Source: an uncultured Lachnospiraceae bacterium (GTDB lineage: Bacteria > Bacillota > Clostridia > Lachnospirales > Lachnospiraceae). From it: a stretch of 37,327 nt of DNA. Positions 1 to 8,552 of the stretch are shown piece after piece. A model generated the notes under the pieces. The model saw only the letters and a program-made list of their open reading frames with translations, did no database searches and was not told the origin of the DNA. The stretch covers positions 1 to 37,327 of the forward strand of contig CAJUDM010000019.1 in assembly GCA_910584915.1 (NCBI GenBank), read 5' to 3'. Every line of letters begins with the position of its first letter. Position 1 is the first letter of the stretch. Position numbers and translations under genes: made by a program.

Positions 1-149
1 AAGTTTGTGGTGACTCAATTTACCTATTGACAAAAGTCATTACATATCAGTTCAGAACAACCGCCGACGTCAAAAACGGCACAGCTCAATAGCCATGCCG
101 CCATCTCTCTCCTGACTCTGTTTTTCTGAGATCCTGAAACACCGCTTCT

Positions 150-172
150 GTATGCCCGCTCCCCGGGCATAC
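150..172. terminator. Perfect 9-bp hairpin downstream of the aldo/keto reductase
   Basis: GTATGCCCG pairs with CGGGCATAC around a 5-base loop, about 40 bases past the reductase stop on the minus strand. No T-run follows on either strand, so it is a weak terminator candidate or an mRNA 3'-end stabiliser. The remaining bases from 1 to 149 show no gene. Confidence 0.4.
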
Positions 173-212
173 TTCCCGCCGCAGTCCTTCATTTCATCCC
201 GGCTGCGCTTCT

Positions 213-1235
213 CTACAGCGCCTTCCCCGCCAGAATCTCCCGATAATCCTCGTAATTCTTCTCAAGCAGAGCCGGCGTATCCAGCCCGTAAGGGCATTTC
301 GACTTGCATTTCCCGCAGTGCAGGCAGTTTTCGATCCGCTTCATCTTCTCCTGCCACTCGGGCGTCAACCATGCCTCCGATGGAGCCCTGCGGAGCATCA
401 GGCTCATTCTTGCGCTGTTGTTGATCTCAATCCCCGCAGGACAGGGCATACAGTAGCCGCAGCCGCGGCAGAACCCGCCTGACAGTTCCTTTCTGTCCTT
501 TTCGATGACAGCTTTGATCTCCTCCGTTATCGCCGGCGGGTTATCTATGTAGGATAAAAATTCATCAAGCTCCTTCTCCCGCTGTACGCCCCAGATCGGC
601 AGCACATTGTCAAACTGCGCAAGGTACGCGTAAGCCGCAGCAGAATTCGTGATCAGACCGCCGGAGAGCGCCTTCATCGCGATAAAGCCCATGTCCGCCT
701 TTCTGCAGGCTTCCACCAGCTCCAGATCCTTCTCCGTCGCCAGATAACAGAAAGGAAACTGCAGCGTCTCATACAGCCCGCTCTCTATGGCTTCCTTCGC
801 AATGTTCAGCCGATGGTTCGTGATGCCGATATGCCGCACCATGCCCTTTTCCTTCGCCTCCAGCATGGCTTCATAGAGCCCGCTTCCGTCGCCCGGCTTA
901 GGACAGAACGCCGGATTGTGGAACTGGTACAGATCGATATAGTCCGTCCGCAGATTTTTCAGCGAGACCTCAATATCCTTCCAGAAGCCCTCCGCGTTCA
1001 CCGCCCCGGTCTTTGTGGCGATGATCACTTTATCCCGCATACCGTCGAAGGCCTCCCCGACTTTCTCCTCGCTGTCCGTGTAGAACCTTGCGGTGTCAAA
1101 GAATCTGACACCCCTGTCATAAGCCTTCCTCAGAAGCTTTACTGCCTCCTCTTTGCTGATCCTCTGGATCGGCAGTGCGCCGAAGGCGTTCTTCTCCACA
1201 CAGAAACCTGTTTTTCCCAATGTTACTTTTGACAT
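213..1235 (-). CDS. Aldo/keto reductase with C-terminal 4Fe-4S ferredoxin-like domain
   Basis: Predicted soluble NAD(P)H-dependent oxidoreductase of 340 residues. The N-terminal three quarters is an aldo/keto reductase barrel. The usual tetrad is visible as Asp and Tyr in DTARFYTDSE, Lys in ATKTG and His in YQFHNP. The C-terminal quarter carries two cysteine clusters, CRGCGYCMPC and CLHCGKCKSKCP, typical of bacterial reductases that bind two 4Fe-4S clusters and probably take electrons from a flavin or ferredoxin partner. I chose the ATG at 1235 because AAGGAG lies 6 bases upstream; an earlier in-frame ATG at 1259 lacks a ribosome site. It lies about 60 bases after the small membrane protein gene on the same strand and may be co-transcribed. 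The substrate cannot be read from sequence. Confidence 0.9.
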   Translation of the reverse strand: MSKVTLGKTGFCVEKNAFGALPIQRISKEEAVKLLRKAYDRGVRFFDTARFYTDSEEKVGEAFDGMRDKVIIATKTGAVNAEGFWKDIEVSLKNLRTDYIDLYQFHNPAFCPKPGDGSGLYEAMLEAKEKGMVRHIGITNHRLNIAKEAIESGLYETLQFPFCYLATEKDLELVEACRKADMGFIAMKALSGGLITNSAAAYAYLAQFDNVLPIWGVQREKELDEFLSYIDNPPAITEEIKAVIEKDRKELSGGFCRGCGYCMPCPAGIEINNSARMSLMLRRAPSEAWLTPEWQEKMKRIENCLHCGKCKSKCPYGLDTPALLEKNYEDYREILAGKAL

Positions 1236-1292
1236 GATGTTCTCCTTTCTGTTTTGCAATTCGCTGCGCCGGACTGCCGGCTTTTCTCCCTT

Positions 1293-1916
1293 TCATGATC
1301 GCGGTCTCGGCCTGTAACCACCGCGACCACAGCTAAAGCCATAATGCCACCATTCATACCTGATATCCGGGTCTTCTATTCTGAGAGCTTTAAGTCCGGT
1401 CTCATCGTATATGTATTGTTGAAGGTCCCTCATATCTTTGTCTCTGCATCCGCATGCATTATACCAGATTTTTTTCCCGTTTTTCAGTTCAAAAAAAAGC
1501 TCCATATAAAAATTGTAGTTTCCCCCCTGAACGTCCGCTCCCTTCGTCTTTCCATTCATAAACTGGTTTGAAAAGCCGTACGCCGCCAACTCTTCAAGCA
1601 GGACTTCATCTTCCCTGCTGATACAGTCCGTTTCCATTCCGCCATACGTATTTAAATATTTTCCGGTAATACGTCTCACGATAATTTTCCCGTCACCATA
1701 CATAAGCCAATGGGTGCGATAGTGTTTCCATTCAGACAAGACCAATATCAAAATGAGAATCGCCACAATAAGCACCATAAAACCCGCCAGTTCTGCTGCT
1801 TCCCGCTTATTTCCCACCAAAAGCAGAGCGAATTCAAAACCCAGTCCAAAATATACGAATACCGAAATCATAACTATACCGATCGTCCACTTTTTTTTAT
1901 CACGTATTTCCTTCAT
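1293..1916 (-). CDS. Uncharacterised protein with two N-terminal membrane helices
   Basis: A 207-residue protein that I do not recognise. Two hydrophobic segments (about residues 11-31 and 41-62) form a membrane hairpin. A mixed soluble domain follows, rich in Trp, Tyr and acidic residues, with a Gly/Arg-rich tail ending near PRPRS. No catalytic motif is evident. A ribosome site AAAAGGGG stands a few bases before the ATG. The start codon overlaps the stop of a decayed HEPN-like reading frame (ATGA), so the gene now sits directly behind a pseudogene. The gene family and function are unknown. Confidence 0.65.
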   Translation of the reverse strand: MKEIRDKKKWTIGIVMISVFVYFGLGFEFALLLVGNKREAAELAGFMVLIVAILILILVLSEWKHYRTHWLMYGDGKIIVRRITGKYLNTYGGMETDCISREDEVLLEELAAYGFSNQFMNGKTKGADVQGGNYNFYMELFFELKNGKKIWYNACGCRDKDMRDLQQYIYDETGLKALRIEDPDIRYEWWHYGFSCGRGGYRPRPRS

Positions 1917-2076
1917 GCTTCCCCTTTTGCTTCCGCTGCAACATGAGTCTTGTTGAAATAAGCCATTACATCTTTATGCCGTTTAAAATCAATGCCTTTT
2001 ATTGCCAATACCGCCTGCACAGCATATTTTCCGTTTGATCACCACGCGCATAAGAACCATACAAAACAATATTGCT
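1913..2076 (-). pseudogene. Decayed MNT nucleotidyltransferase / HEPN toxin-antitoxin remnant
   Basis: Reading leftward from just inside the MBL-fold gene end, one frame gives SNIVLYGSYARGDQTEN, the core GSxARGD motif of minimal nucleotidyltransferases (MNT), and soon stops. Another frame then gives YAVQAVLAIKGIDF followed by KRHKDVMAYFNKTH, which resembles the C-terminal half of HEPN proteins. The MNT active-site Asp pair region and the N-terminal half of HEPN are missing, so most of a two-gene module has been deleted and the ends joined. No start codon with a ribosome site precedes it. Assignment rests on motif recognition only. Confidence 0.55.
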
Positions 2077-2882
2077 CAAATCTCTATCTCCATCCCCGTA
2101 TAAATCTCCGCCGCCATATCGCCCAGCTCGCGCTTCAACAGCTCCATCGCCCGCTCTCCAGTGCAGTGCCCGGTATATACTTTCTCAATACCTGTCTCCC
2201 GAATCTCGTCCGCCAGCGCCAGCACCTCCTCATCCGAAGCCTTATACAGATGCAGTCCCCCGATCAGCGCATACACCTTCTTTCCGGGAAACGTCTGTTT
2301 TACCTCCTCGATAATATGGTCTGCCCCGCCGTGACAGCAGCTGTTGCAGATCACCAGCCCTCTATCCGTCTCAAACACAAGGCTCTGCTCGTGAGAAAAA
2401 TCATCCGGCGTCCAAGCGCCGTCCCTGTAACGGTACATCCCGACCTTCTCCCCCGCCTTCTCAAGCCCCTCTGTCTTATGAGGCAAAAGCGTCACGCCGG
2501 GCAACAGTTCATAATCCCCCTCCACTCTGACAAACCGATCCGCCCAGGCTTCCAAAAGTCCCTCCCTGATGCCGATATACTTGTCCTTTTTCCTGTCATA
2601 ACAGTCCGCCCCGCAGCAGTTCCTGATATAACACTTTGCCTTCTTATTCACCTGAAAAAACCGTTCCAGCCCGTCCGCATGGTCATAGTGGGCATGGGAG
2701 AGCACCGCCAGCTCTATTTTCTCCACCGAAATTCCCATCGCCCCCGCATTATCCGCAAAAATCCCCGTGGTGCCCGCGTCCAAAAGGATACCATGCCCCT
2801 TATACTCTATAAAGAGCGACAGCCCCCACTCCGCCTGCAAAGTGTCTCTTGTGTTGTTGTCCACTAAAATTATTATCCGCAT
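2076..2882 (-). CDS. MBL-fold metallo-hydrolase (COG1237-like)
   Basis: A 268-residue metallo-beta-lactamase-fold protein. The metal-binding motif SHAHYDH is at residues 62-68, after the LLDAGTTG strand typical of the fold. Later ligand regions are seen in CCHGGADH, GLHLYKA and TGHCTG. The arrangement matches the COG1237 group, often annotated as a dihydropterin beta-ribofuranosylaminobenzene phosphate synthase relative, though most bacterial members have no proven substrate. It is probably cytoplasmic, with no signal peptide. The ATG at 2882 lies only 1 base past the stop of the Rpn C-terminal fragment, so translation may be coupled to that gene. Confidence 0.85.
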   Translation of the reverse strand: MRIIILVDNNTRDTLQAEWGLSLFIEYKGHGILLDAGTTGIFADNAGAMGISVEKIELAVLSHAHYDHADGLERFFQVNKKAKCYIRNCCGADCYDRKKDKYIGIREGLLEAWADRFVRVEGDYELLPGVTLLPHKTEGLEKAGEKVGMYRYRDGAWTPDDFSHEQSLVFETDRGLVICNSCCHGGADHIIEEVKQTFPGKKVYALIGGLHLYKASDEEVLALADEIRETGIEKVYTGHCTGERAMELLKRELGDMAAEIYTGMEIEI

Positions 2883-2883
2883 A

Positions 2884-3954
2884 CTATACTGCCCTCATCC
2901 GAAATTCTTCTATACTCTCTGTATTACCGGCAAGCTTCAGCCATCTCCGCAAGGTATCTTCATCTGTTTCCGCTTTGATTTGTTCCGCCAGCTCCTCCGG
3001 TATAGATCCTTTTTCTTCCAGAAGATATATTAACGCTTCTATCTTTCCTTCTATCTTTCCTTCTATTTTTCCTGCTATCATTCCTTTTTCCATTCCTGCT
3101 ATCCTTCCCGCCGTCTCACCTTCCTCATAAGCCTCTTCCTGAAGCACCTGCCGCACATCTTCCTCATTATATTCAAAAATGCTCACTCTCTTCACCTCCG
3201 CCTTGTTCTGCAACAGGAATTCTCTTAAAATCCCCTGCTCAATGCATTCGTCCACAGCTCTGTCAACTGCCTCGTCAATAGACATACTCTTCTTATATAT
3301 CCTGACCTTATCGACATACTGCATATATTCCCCAAGTGTCAGGCATGCCTCTTTCAACCCTTCATTAAAGCCCTCATTGATATTGATCAATTTCTATCTA
3401 TTGACACAAACCGACTCGCAAACGCTTCGCTCTTTGCTCGTATCGCTGCCTGAAAAACCGCAGCTCAGTTCCAGTTCAGGATTTTCTTCCTCCACCTCAT
3501 ATGCTGCTGACAGCCGTAATTCCTGCCGCTCCCCGCACTTTTCCATTCCGTTATAAAACACCACAAAATGAGGGGCGGGAATCTTGATCAATGTCCTCCT
3601 GTGCAGGTTCTTAGACACGATTATTTTCTCATACTCTGCCGATACATACTGCAAAAATCTCAAGGGCATGTTTTTATTCACGGTTGACTGGTGCTCAAAC
3701 AAGTACAGCCTCATATCAATGATGAACGCCACATCATTTCGCATTCCCAGATATACTGCACTCTCCAGCATCACAATATCCAGCTTTTCCGGATTCTCAT
3801 AATTCCGCCCACTGACTGCATTATACAGTCCGAGTAACTGCTTTTTCTCTCGGAACAACATGCGGAATACCGTATCTTTATAGTGGACATTTGCCCTTAC
3901 CCTTTTCTGATTTTCTGCTCTTCCTACGGCACTCTTTCTTTTTCTTTTACTCAT
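2884..3954 (-). pseudogene. Rpn-family PD-(D/E)XK nuclease gene, interrupted by a hairpin insertion
   Basis: The N-terminal part (3954 to 3394, 186 residues) begins at an ATG with AAGGAGG upstream and contains the Rpn/PD-(D/E)XK core: NDVAFIID near residues 73-80 and LFEHQST near 85-91. The C-terminal part (3390 to 2884) begins ININEGFNEGLKEACLTLGE, the usual continuation in this family, and ends with a GKIEGKIEGKIE repeat. Both halves are in the same frame. Between them, where relatives usually have only a few residues, lies about 70 bases encoding SGSDTSKERSVCESVCVNR and then a TAG stop. The insertion carries a small hairpin also found near the KOW gene. A TTG at 3390 could allow restart, giving two polypeptides, but loss of function is simpler. 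Rpn proteins are recombination-promoting nucleases or transposase-like proteins. Confidence 0.75.
3414..3441 (-). repeat. Small hairpin repeat, copy 1 (CGAGCAAA ... GTTTGCGAG)
   Basis: On the minus strand ACGAGCAAA, a short GCGAAGC-containing centre, then GTTTGCGAGT. GCAAA pairs with TTTGC around an internal GC-GAA-GC mini-stem. It is the insertion that interrupts the Rpn gene. Copies 2 and 3 are at 30087-30114 and 28155-28210. Confidence 0.6.
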
Positions 3955-4258
3955 TTCTTCCTCCTTCCGGAATTTTCGGAAGAAAGACCGTCTTAATCCT
4001 CTCTGAGGTATCCGCACTAACTTTTTCCGAAATCCCATGCAATTTAAACTAATGTGAATTGAAAAGCACAGATTTCAGATGAAGTCAGACGGGACAGATA
4101 TCCCTGAGAATGTGGCTATGCCTTTTGACTATTCCAATTTTGGAATTTGCCAAGCGGCATCCACGATAAGAATCCAATCCAAAAGAATATATGCTTTGAA
4201 AACAGTTTAGCAAGAGCTATAGAATTTTGCAAGCACAAAAAAACGCATATTTTACCCC
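3955..4258. other. 304-base gap with no convincing gene
   Basis: The gap contains the Rpn ribosome site and an AT-rich stretch. On the plus strand a frame from about 4057 to 4209 reads IEKHRFQMKSDGTDIPEN, then VAMPFDYSNFGICQ, before a stop. This is protein-like in composition but has no ribosome site and no family I recognise. It may be a fragment of a lost gene. Confidence 0.35.
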
Positions 4259-4864
4259 TCATTTCATCCACGGTGTACCTGTAAGAATCAATATGGAAAG
4301 ATAAACCATTTCCATATGAAAAAAGGGAATTAATATTGCCGCTTCTCTCTGCATGATTGCTTTCACTATCGCGGGAGGCGCTTCTTTTTTTAACTCGGAT
4401 AGATTCCTTTCCAAATTTTCTGCCTGAGAAAAAATTTCACAGAAATCATCCGGAGAACGCACTTCCGTATTCAGTTTCAACTGCGGATCATATTTTCTTA
4501 TTACATCGCAGGCTTTTGTCCCGATTTTTAAAGTTATAACCCAACTGGAAAAAATGGCTATAAATATTAAAAGCGCGAGCCCGTTGCCAATTTCTCCCTT
4601 CTCCCATATCGTAGCTATGATTAAAATCCCATACAAACCCATACACGCAAAAGACGGTTCAAAATATTGCTGAATATTTTGCTTCTTAATTTTTTTATAC
4701 CATCTCCGTATCAGCAAGAGGACGATCAATATCCTGAACAGCCAGGCGGCTATCATACCAAATTCCGAGAAAACCAGAGGAAGAAATATTACAACTACAA
4801 AACTCAAAAATGCCTTTAAAAAATAGAAACCATACTTAAGATTCTGTCTCAATACATAAAACAT
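4259..4864 (-). CDS. Uncharacterised membrane protein
   Basis: A 201-residue protein of unknown family. About five hydrophobic segments are visible: two closely spaced ones in the first 55 residues, two near residues 73-110, and one at the C-terminal end before TPWMK. Between the last two lies a soluble stretch with a charged region (SQAENLERNLSELKKEAP). I chose the ATG at 4864 because GGGGAGG lies 6 bases upstream; an ATG at 4879 overlaps the preceding stop but has no ribosome site. The preceding gene ends 14 bases upstream, so the two are almost certainly co-transcribed. Confidence 0.65.
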   Translation of the reverse strand: MFYVLRQNLKYGFYFLKAFLSFVVVIFLPLVFSEFGMIAAWLFRILIVLLLIRRWYKKIKKQNIQQYFEPSFACMGLYGILIIATIWEKGEIGNGLALLIFIAIFSSWVITLKIGTKACDVIRKYDPQLKLNTEVRSPDDFCEIFSQAENLERNLSELKKEAPPAIVKAIMQREAAILIPFFHMEMVYLSILILTGTPWMK

Positions 4865-4878
4865 AATCTGCCTCCCCA

Positions 4879-5262
4879 TTACTGCCGAAAGAGCCATCCC
4901 AACAGTCCCTTGCCGTCCCATGCTTTTTCCTGTTCCGATCTTATCCTTTCTGCATCCAGTTTTGTCTCCCAAAAACGATCAATATCTTTTACAGATACAT
5001 CCGGACCTTTTATTATGAAACCGGGATTCATAAGCTGTGTCCTTATCCCCGTTTGATCTCCAAAATCCTCAAATACTACCTTAAAGATCGGCTTACGTGC
5101 ATTAGAAAGAGAACGTATACTGTTTCTATATTCTTTCAATGTTATGAGACAGTAATCTCCTCTGTCCTCCCATATATATTCAAATCGGTCATATACATTA
5201 AAATGCGTCATATATTCCCTGCATAATCTTACAGGATATTTTGACAGATAATATAATTCCAT
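4879..5262 (-). CDS. Uncharacterised 127-residue protein
   Basis: A soluble protein beginning MELYYLSKYPVRLCREYM, rich in aromatic and charged residues, ending in an amphipathic segment and GLLGWLFRQ. No signal peptide or catalytic motif is seen. I chose the ATG at 5262, preceded by AGGGGGAG. A longer frame reaches 5481, but it would run through the terminator of the galactosidase operon and a likely -10 (TATTAT at 5342-5347), so the longer starts are unlikely. It forms a two-gene unit with the membrane protein that follows. Function unknown. Confidence 0.6.
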   Translation of the reverse strand: MELYYLSKYPVRLCREYMTHFNVYDRFEYIWEDRGDYCLITLKEYRNSIRSLSNARKPIFKVVFEDFGDQTGIRTQLMNPGFIIKGPDVSVKDIDRFWETKLDAERIRSEQEKAWDGKGLLGWLFRQ

Positions 5263-5427
5263 ATCTCCCCCTGAACATTTCGTCACACCTTCCATCTTCT
5301 CTGATTTTTCACTTGTCAGCGTCACAAAAACAGTCCTTGCCATAATAATACCATATACGCCCTGCTCTGTCCCCACCAAAATATTGCACAGTTTTTTCTT
5401 CCGTTTTCTACATGGCCGTGTAACAGC

Positions 5428-5466
5428 AAAAACCGCTGTATCCCAGGCAATGCCGGAAATACAGCG
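5428..5466 (-). terminator. Terminator of the alpha-galactosidase operon
   Basis: CGCTGTAT pairs with ATACAGCG across a 17-base loop and is followed on the minus strand by GTTTTTG. It lies about 90 bases after the galactosidase stop and before the next small gene. Confidence 0.7.
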
Positions 5467-5552
5467 ATTTTCTCTCAACAATTGTCAAAAGCAGATCTCT
5501 ATAAAGTTACCAATCACTCAGAAGGCACCGTCCGTTTCAGACACGCCCCCTC

Positions 5553-7673
5553 TCAGACTGCGCCCAGGCGCACCGCCACAGCCTCCCAGTTCTCCCTCGG
5601 ACGATACCGCAGCACATGATCCTCGATCCGCAGCTCCGCCGCAGTATAAACTCCTGCGGCATAAACCTCCGCCATGTTCTCTGGGCATCCTTCCGGCAGA
5701 GGGATCTCCATGACCTCCGGCAGCTCCCCGCCAAAGGTGTGAAGCACCGCATAAGCCTCCCCGCCTTTTCCGACCCGGATCATCCCCTGCCAGCCCTTCG
5801 GATGGCGGGCACTCTTTATCTTTGGACCGAAGCGGAAAGATATGCCGTTTTTAATAACAGGCGCTATTTTATGATAAAACGCGATTCCCTTATCTATCGC
5901 CCTCCACTGCTCCGCGCTCAGCTCCGTCACATCCCCGGAGATACACATCCGCCCCAGAAACGTATTTGCCACCGAGTAAACGATTCTTTTTACGGAATCC
6001 TCCTGTCTGATCACCGCCCAGATCTGGCTCTGCGCCGGATGGATCAGCCTGTGCAGGTTCGCCGCGATGATCGGGATCTCCGGACACTCATGGGCATCCG
6101 AAAAAGACGCCATGCTCATCCGCCCCATCAGCCCGGGCTCCAGCCTGTGTCCGCCCGAAGAACAGTTCTCCAGCACGATACCCGGAACCTCCCGCTTCAC
6201 TTTCTCGATAAAGTCTGCAGCCGCCTCCATATTCTGCCGCAGCCCCTCGCCCAGGGATTCCGCCCCGTCGCAGCCCATGCCAATGGTCTCGTTGTAGTCG
6301 ATCTTCATATAGCCGAAGCCATACTTGTTCAACGTCCCGATCACCTTATCGGCCAGATACTCCTGCACCCAGGAATCCCGCATATCCCAGAATCTTCTGA
6401 AATAGCTGGTCAGCACCGCCCCGTCCTTTTGCAGCAGATGCTCCGTGTTCTGATAGGCTCTCGCTGCGCTGCCCACAGTCTCTATCTCAAACCAGAGCCC
6501 CGGCACCATCCCCGCATCCCGGATCGCCTGCGTGGTTTTCTCAAGCCCCTCCGGGAACAGCGTCTTTGACACCTCGTAATCCCCCATACCGATATCCCAG
6601 GGCACGCCGTCCTCCTTATACCAGCCGCAGTCGATCACAAAGTATCGAAAGCCTTTCCCCTGAATACAATCCAGTATCTTCTGAATATTCTCATGGGACG
6701 GATTCCCCCATGTGGTACAGTACTCATTAAACAGAACAGGCAGCTCCCGCTCCGACTCCGGCGCCCGCTCAAAGCCCTCCAACGCCGCCCTTGTCAGTCT
6801 TTCCGTAAAGACATCCAGAGAGTCTGTGTGCGCCGCGGAGACGATCGCCTCCGGCGTCTCAAACCGCTCTCCTGCCGCTAGCGTTTTCATCCAGTGCCCG
6901 AAATCCCGGTCCGCCAGCCCGCCGCTCAGGGCAAGCCCCTCATCCTTCCGGTACAGCTCCATCTGCCAGGACGCGTGGTGGGTGATCTGCGCCCCCCAGA
7001 ACACATGGTGTTCCGCATCCTCCACCGCTACAAACGGGAAAAATTTATTCACCGGCATGGACCCTGCCTGCCCGAACTTCTCACACCGCACCGCATGGGG
7101 TTCCCACGCCGGCTCCAGCTGCAGATCCTCCGCGGCGATCCGCTCCATCCGCCCCTCCTGGCTCCACACGCTGCGGGCGCGGTACACAAAAAGCTGTTCA
7201 TGCCCGTCCCCCTTCTGGTAGGGTGAGAGATTCCCCAGCGAAAAACTCTCAAACATCTCCATTGTCAACGAATCTTCCCCGGTATTTTCCAGCATGCAGG
7301 AAATCCTCACATACGGATCGCCCCGCCGCCAGGTAAGTCGGTGCACCGCCTCATACTTCCCCGGCGCCTCCATCACGGTCTCTATCGTCAGCCTGCCGTC
7401 CACCTCGCTCTCCCGCTGCTCTCGAAACGCAAGCCGTCTCACGCTCTCCCCGTTCCGCATGGAATTTCCCAGCGCGTACGCCTCATTGTAGATATCTCCG
7501 GTGAACTTCACCTGTATCAGAGAGTCCACTATCTCCTTCTTCTCATAAAGCTCCTCAAGCGGCAGATCCGCCGGAAGCAGCATCAGTCCGACCTGCCTTC
7601 TCTCCCCGTCCGTCACATACCGCGCAATCATATCCCCCAGCGGGTAATCTCTCAAAATCTCTATACCGTACAT
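5553..7673 (-). CDS. GH36-type alpha-galactosidase
   Basis: A 706-residue cytoplasmic glycoside hydrolase predicted to release alpha-linked galactose from raffinose- or melibiose-like oligosaccharides. An N-terminal beta-sandwich of about 300 residues precedes the barrel. Family landmarks are FNEYCTTWGNP (about 315-325), FVIDCGWY (345-352), MKIDYNE with the probable nucleophile Asp459, and ENCSSGGHRLEPG (502-514), followed by SFSDAHE with probable acid/base Asp526. The nucleophile motif is MKIDYN rather than the KWDMNR of the classical long group, suggesting a different GH36 subgroup, so specificity is less certain. No signal peptide is present, so the substrate must be imported by the transporter encoded just upstream. 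The start lies 6 bases after the permease stop, with AGGAAAG as ribosome site. It is the last gene of the operon. Confidence 0.88.
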   Translation of the reverse strand: MYGIEILRDYPLGDMIARYVTDGERRQVGLMLLPADLPLEELYEKKEIVDSLIQVKFTGDIYNEAYALGNSMRNGESVRRLAFREQRESEVDGRLTIETVMEAPGKYEAVHRLTWRRGDPYVRISCMLENTGEDSLTMEMFESFSLGNLSPYQKGDGHEQLFVYRARSVWSQEGRMERIAAEDLQLEPAWEPHAVRCEKFGQAGSMPVNKFFPFVAVEDAEHHVFWGAQITHHASWQMELYRKDEGLALSGGLADRDFGHWMKTLAAGERFETPEAIVSAAHTDSLDVFTERLTRAALEGFERAPESERELPVLFNEYCTTWGNPSHENIQKILDCIQGKGFRYFVIDCGWYKEDGVPWDIGMGDYEVSKTLFPEGLEKTTQAIRDAGMVPGLWFEIETVGSAARAYQNTEHLLQKDGAVLTSYFRRFWDMRDSWVQEYLADKVIGTLNKYGFGYMKIDYNETIGMGCDGAESLGEGLRQNMEAAADFIEKVKREVPGIVLENCSSGGHRLEPGLMGRMSMASFSDAHECPEIPIIAANLHRLIHPAQSQIWAVIRQEDSVKRIVYSVANTFLGRMCISGDVTELSAEQWRAIDKGIAFYHKIAPVIKNGISFRFGPKIKSARHPKGWQGMIRVGKGGEAYAVLHTFGGELPEVMEIPLPEGCPENMAEVYAAGVYTAAELRIEDHVLRYRPRENWEAVAVRLGAV

Positions 7674-7679
7674 ACTTTC

Positions 7680-8552
7680 CTACCCTTTCACCGCTCCAAC
7701 CGTCATACCCTTGATAAAATACTTCTGCAAACTGAGGAACAGCACCGCGATCGGCAGTACCGAGATCACGATCGCCGCCATCGCCGTCGTGTAATCGCTG
7801 CTCTGCGCCGAGAACAGCGACTGGATCGCCACCGTCAGCGTTTTAAGCTGCTTCTTGCTCACATACAGGCTCGCCAGCAGATAATCATTCCAGATCTGGA
7901 AGGACTGCATGATGACAAGCGTCGCCATCGCCGGTTTTAACAGCGGCAGAACCACCGAAAAGTAGGTCCGGAACACCGAACACCCGTCGATCCTCGCCGC
8001 CTCCTCCAGCTCAAGCGGCACCGTGGACATGAAACTGTTCATCAAAAAAACGCCGAACGAGATCCCTGTAGCCACATACATAAAGATAATGCCGTGCCTT
8101 GTGTTCGTCAGGTTCAGCCTGAAACCGATCATATAGATCGGCAGAAACAGCGCCTGATAAGGGATCAGAATGCCGACTATAAAATAGACATAGGCAAACT
8201 TAAAAAACTTTCTGCTGCACCTGGCGATCGCCCACGCCGTCATCCCGCACAGAATTGCCAGGATCAGCACGCTCGTCACCGTATAGAACAGCGTGTTGAC
8301 AAAAGTGGTCCCCAGATCCAATTTCTTAAAAGCCGCCGCATAGTTGTCGAAATTCAGGCTCTCCGGCAGCGCCAGCGGACTGCTCAGATACAGCTCCCTC
8401 TTCCCCTTGAAGGAATAATTCAAAATGATAAAGAGAGGCGCGATAAACAGAACCGCCGCCGCCGTCATAATGATCTGAACGACAAGCGTCCCCTTCGTAT
8501 AAGGCTGGGAAGGCACAAACTCCTTCTCCTTTTTCTGTTTCAAAATACTCAT
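7680..8552 (-). CDS. CUT1 sugar ABC transporter permease (MalG/MsmG type)
   Basis: Inner-membrane permease of 290 residues with about six transmembrane helices. The EAA loop that docks the ATPase is visible as LELEEAARIDGCSVFRTYF followed by LPLLKPA. The C-terminal end VGAVKG is characteristic of MalG-type subunits. Its ATG overlaps the stop of the upstream permease by one base (TAATG), implying translational coupling and equal stoichiometry. It pairs with the MalF-type permease and the binding lipoprotein to import an oligosaccharide, probably an alpha-galactoside given the GH36 enzyme 6 bases downstream. No ATPase gene is in the operon. Confidence 0.93.
   Translation of the reverse strand: MSILKQKKEKEFVPSQPYTKGTLVVQIIMTAAAVLFIAPLFIILNYSFKGKRELYLSSPLALPESLNFDNYAAAFKKLDLGTTFVNTLFYTVTSVLILAILCGMTAWAIARCSRKFFKFAYVYFIVGILIPYQALFLPIYMIGFRLNLTNTRHGIIFMYVATGISFGVFLMNSFMSTVPLELEEAARIDGCSVFRTYFSVVLPLLKPAMATLVIMQSFQIWNDYLLASLYVSKKQLKTLTVAIQSLFSAQSSDYTTAMAAIVISVLPIAVLFLSLQKYFIKGMTVGAVKG

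Noticed and set aside
27..46. TTGACA followed by TACATA near the left edge as a plus-strand promoter
   Set aside because: The spacing is only about 8 bases, and no plus-strand gene follows.
3040..3110. Short tandem repeat encoding GKIE units as a CRISPR or VNTR-type locus
   Set aside because: It is a coding microrepeat in the C-terminal tail typical of Rpn proteins; there are no spacers.
3394..3396. TAG inside the Rpn gene as programmed readthrough
   Set aside because: No readthrough signal is known here, and the stop lies in an inserted element, so simple disruption is more likely.
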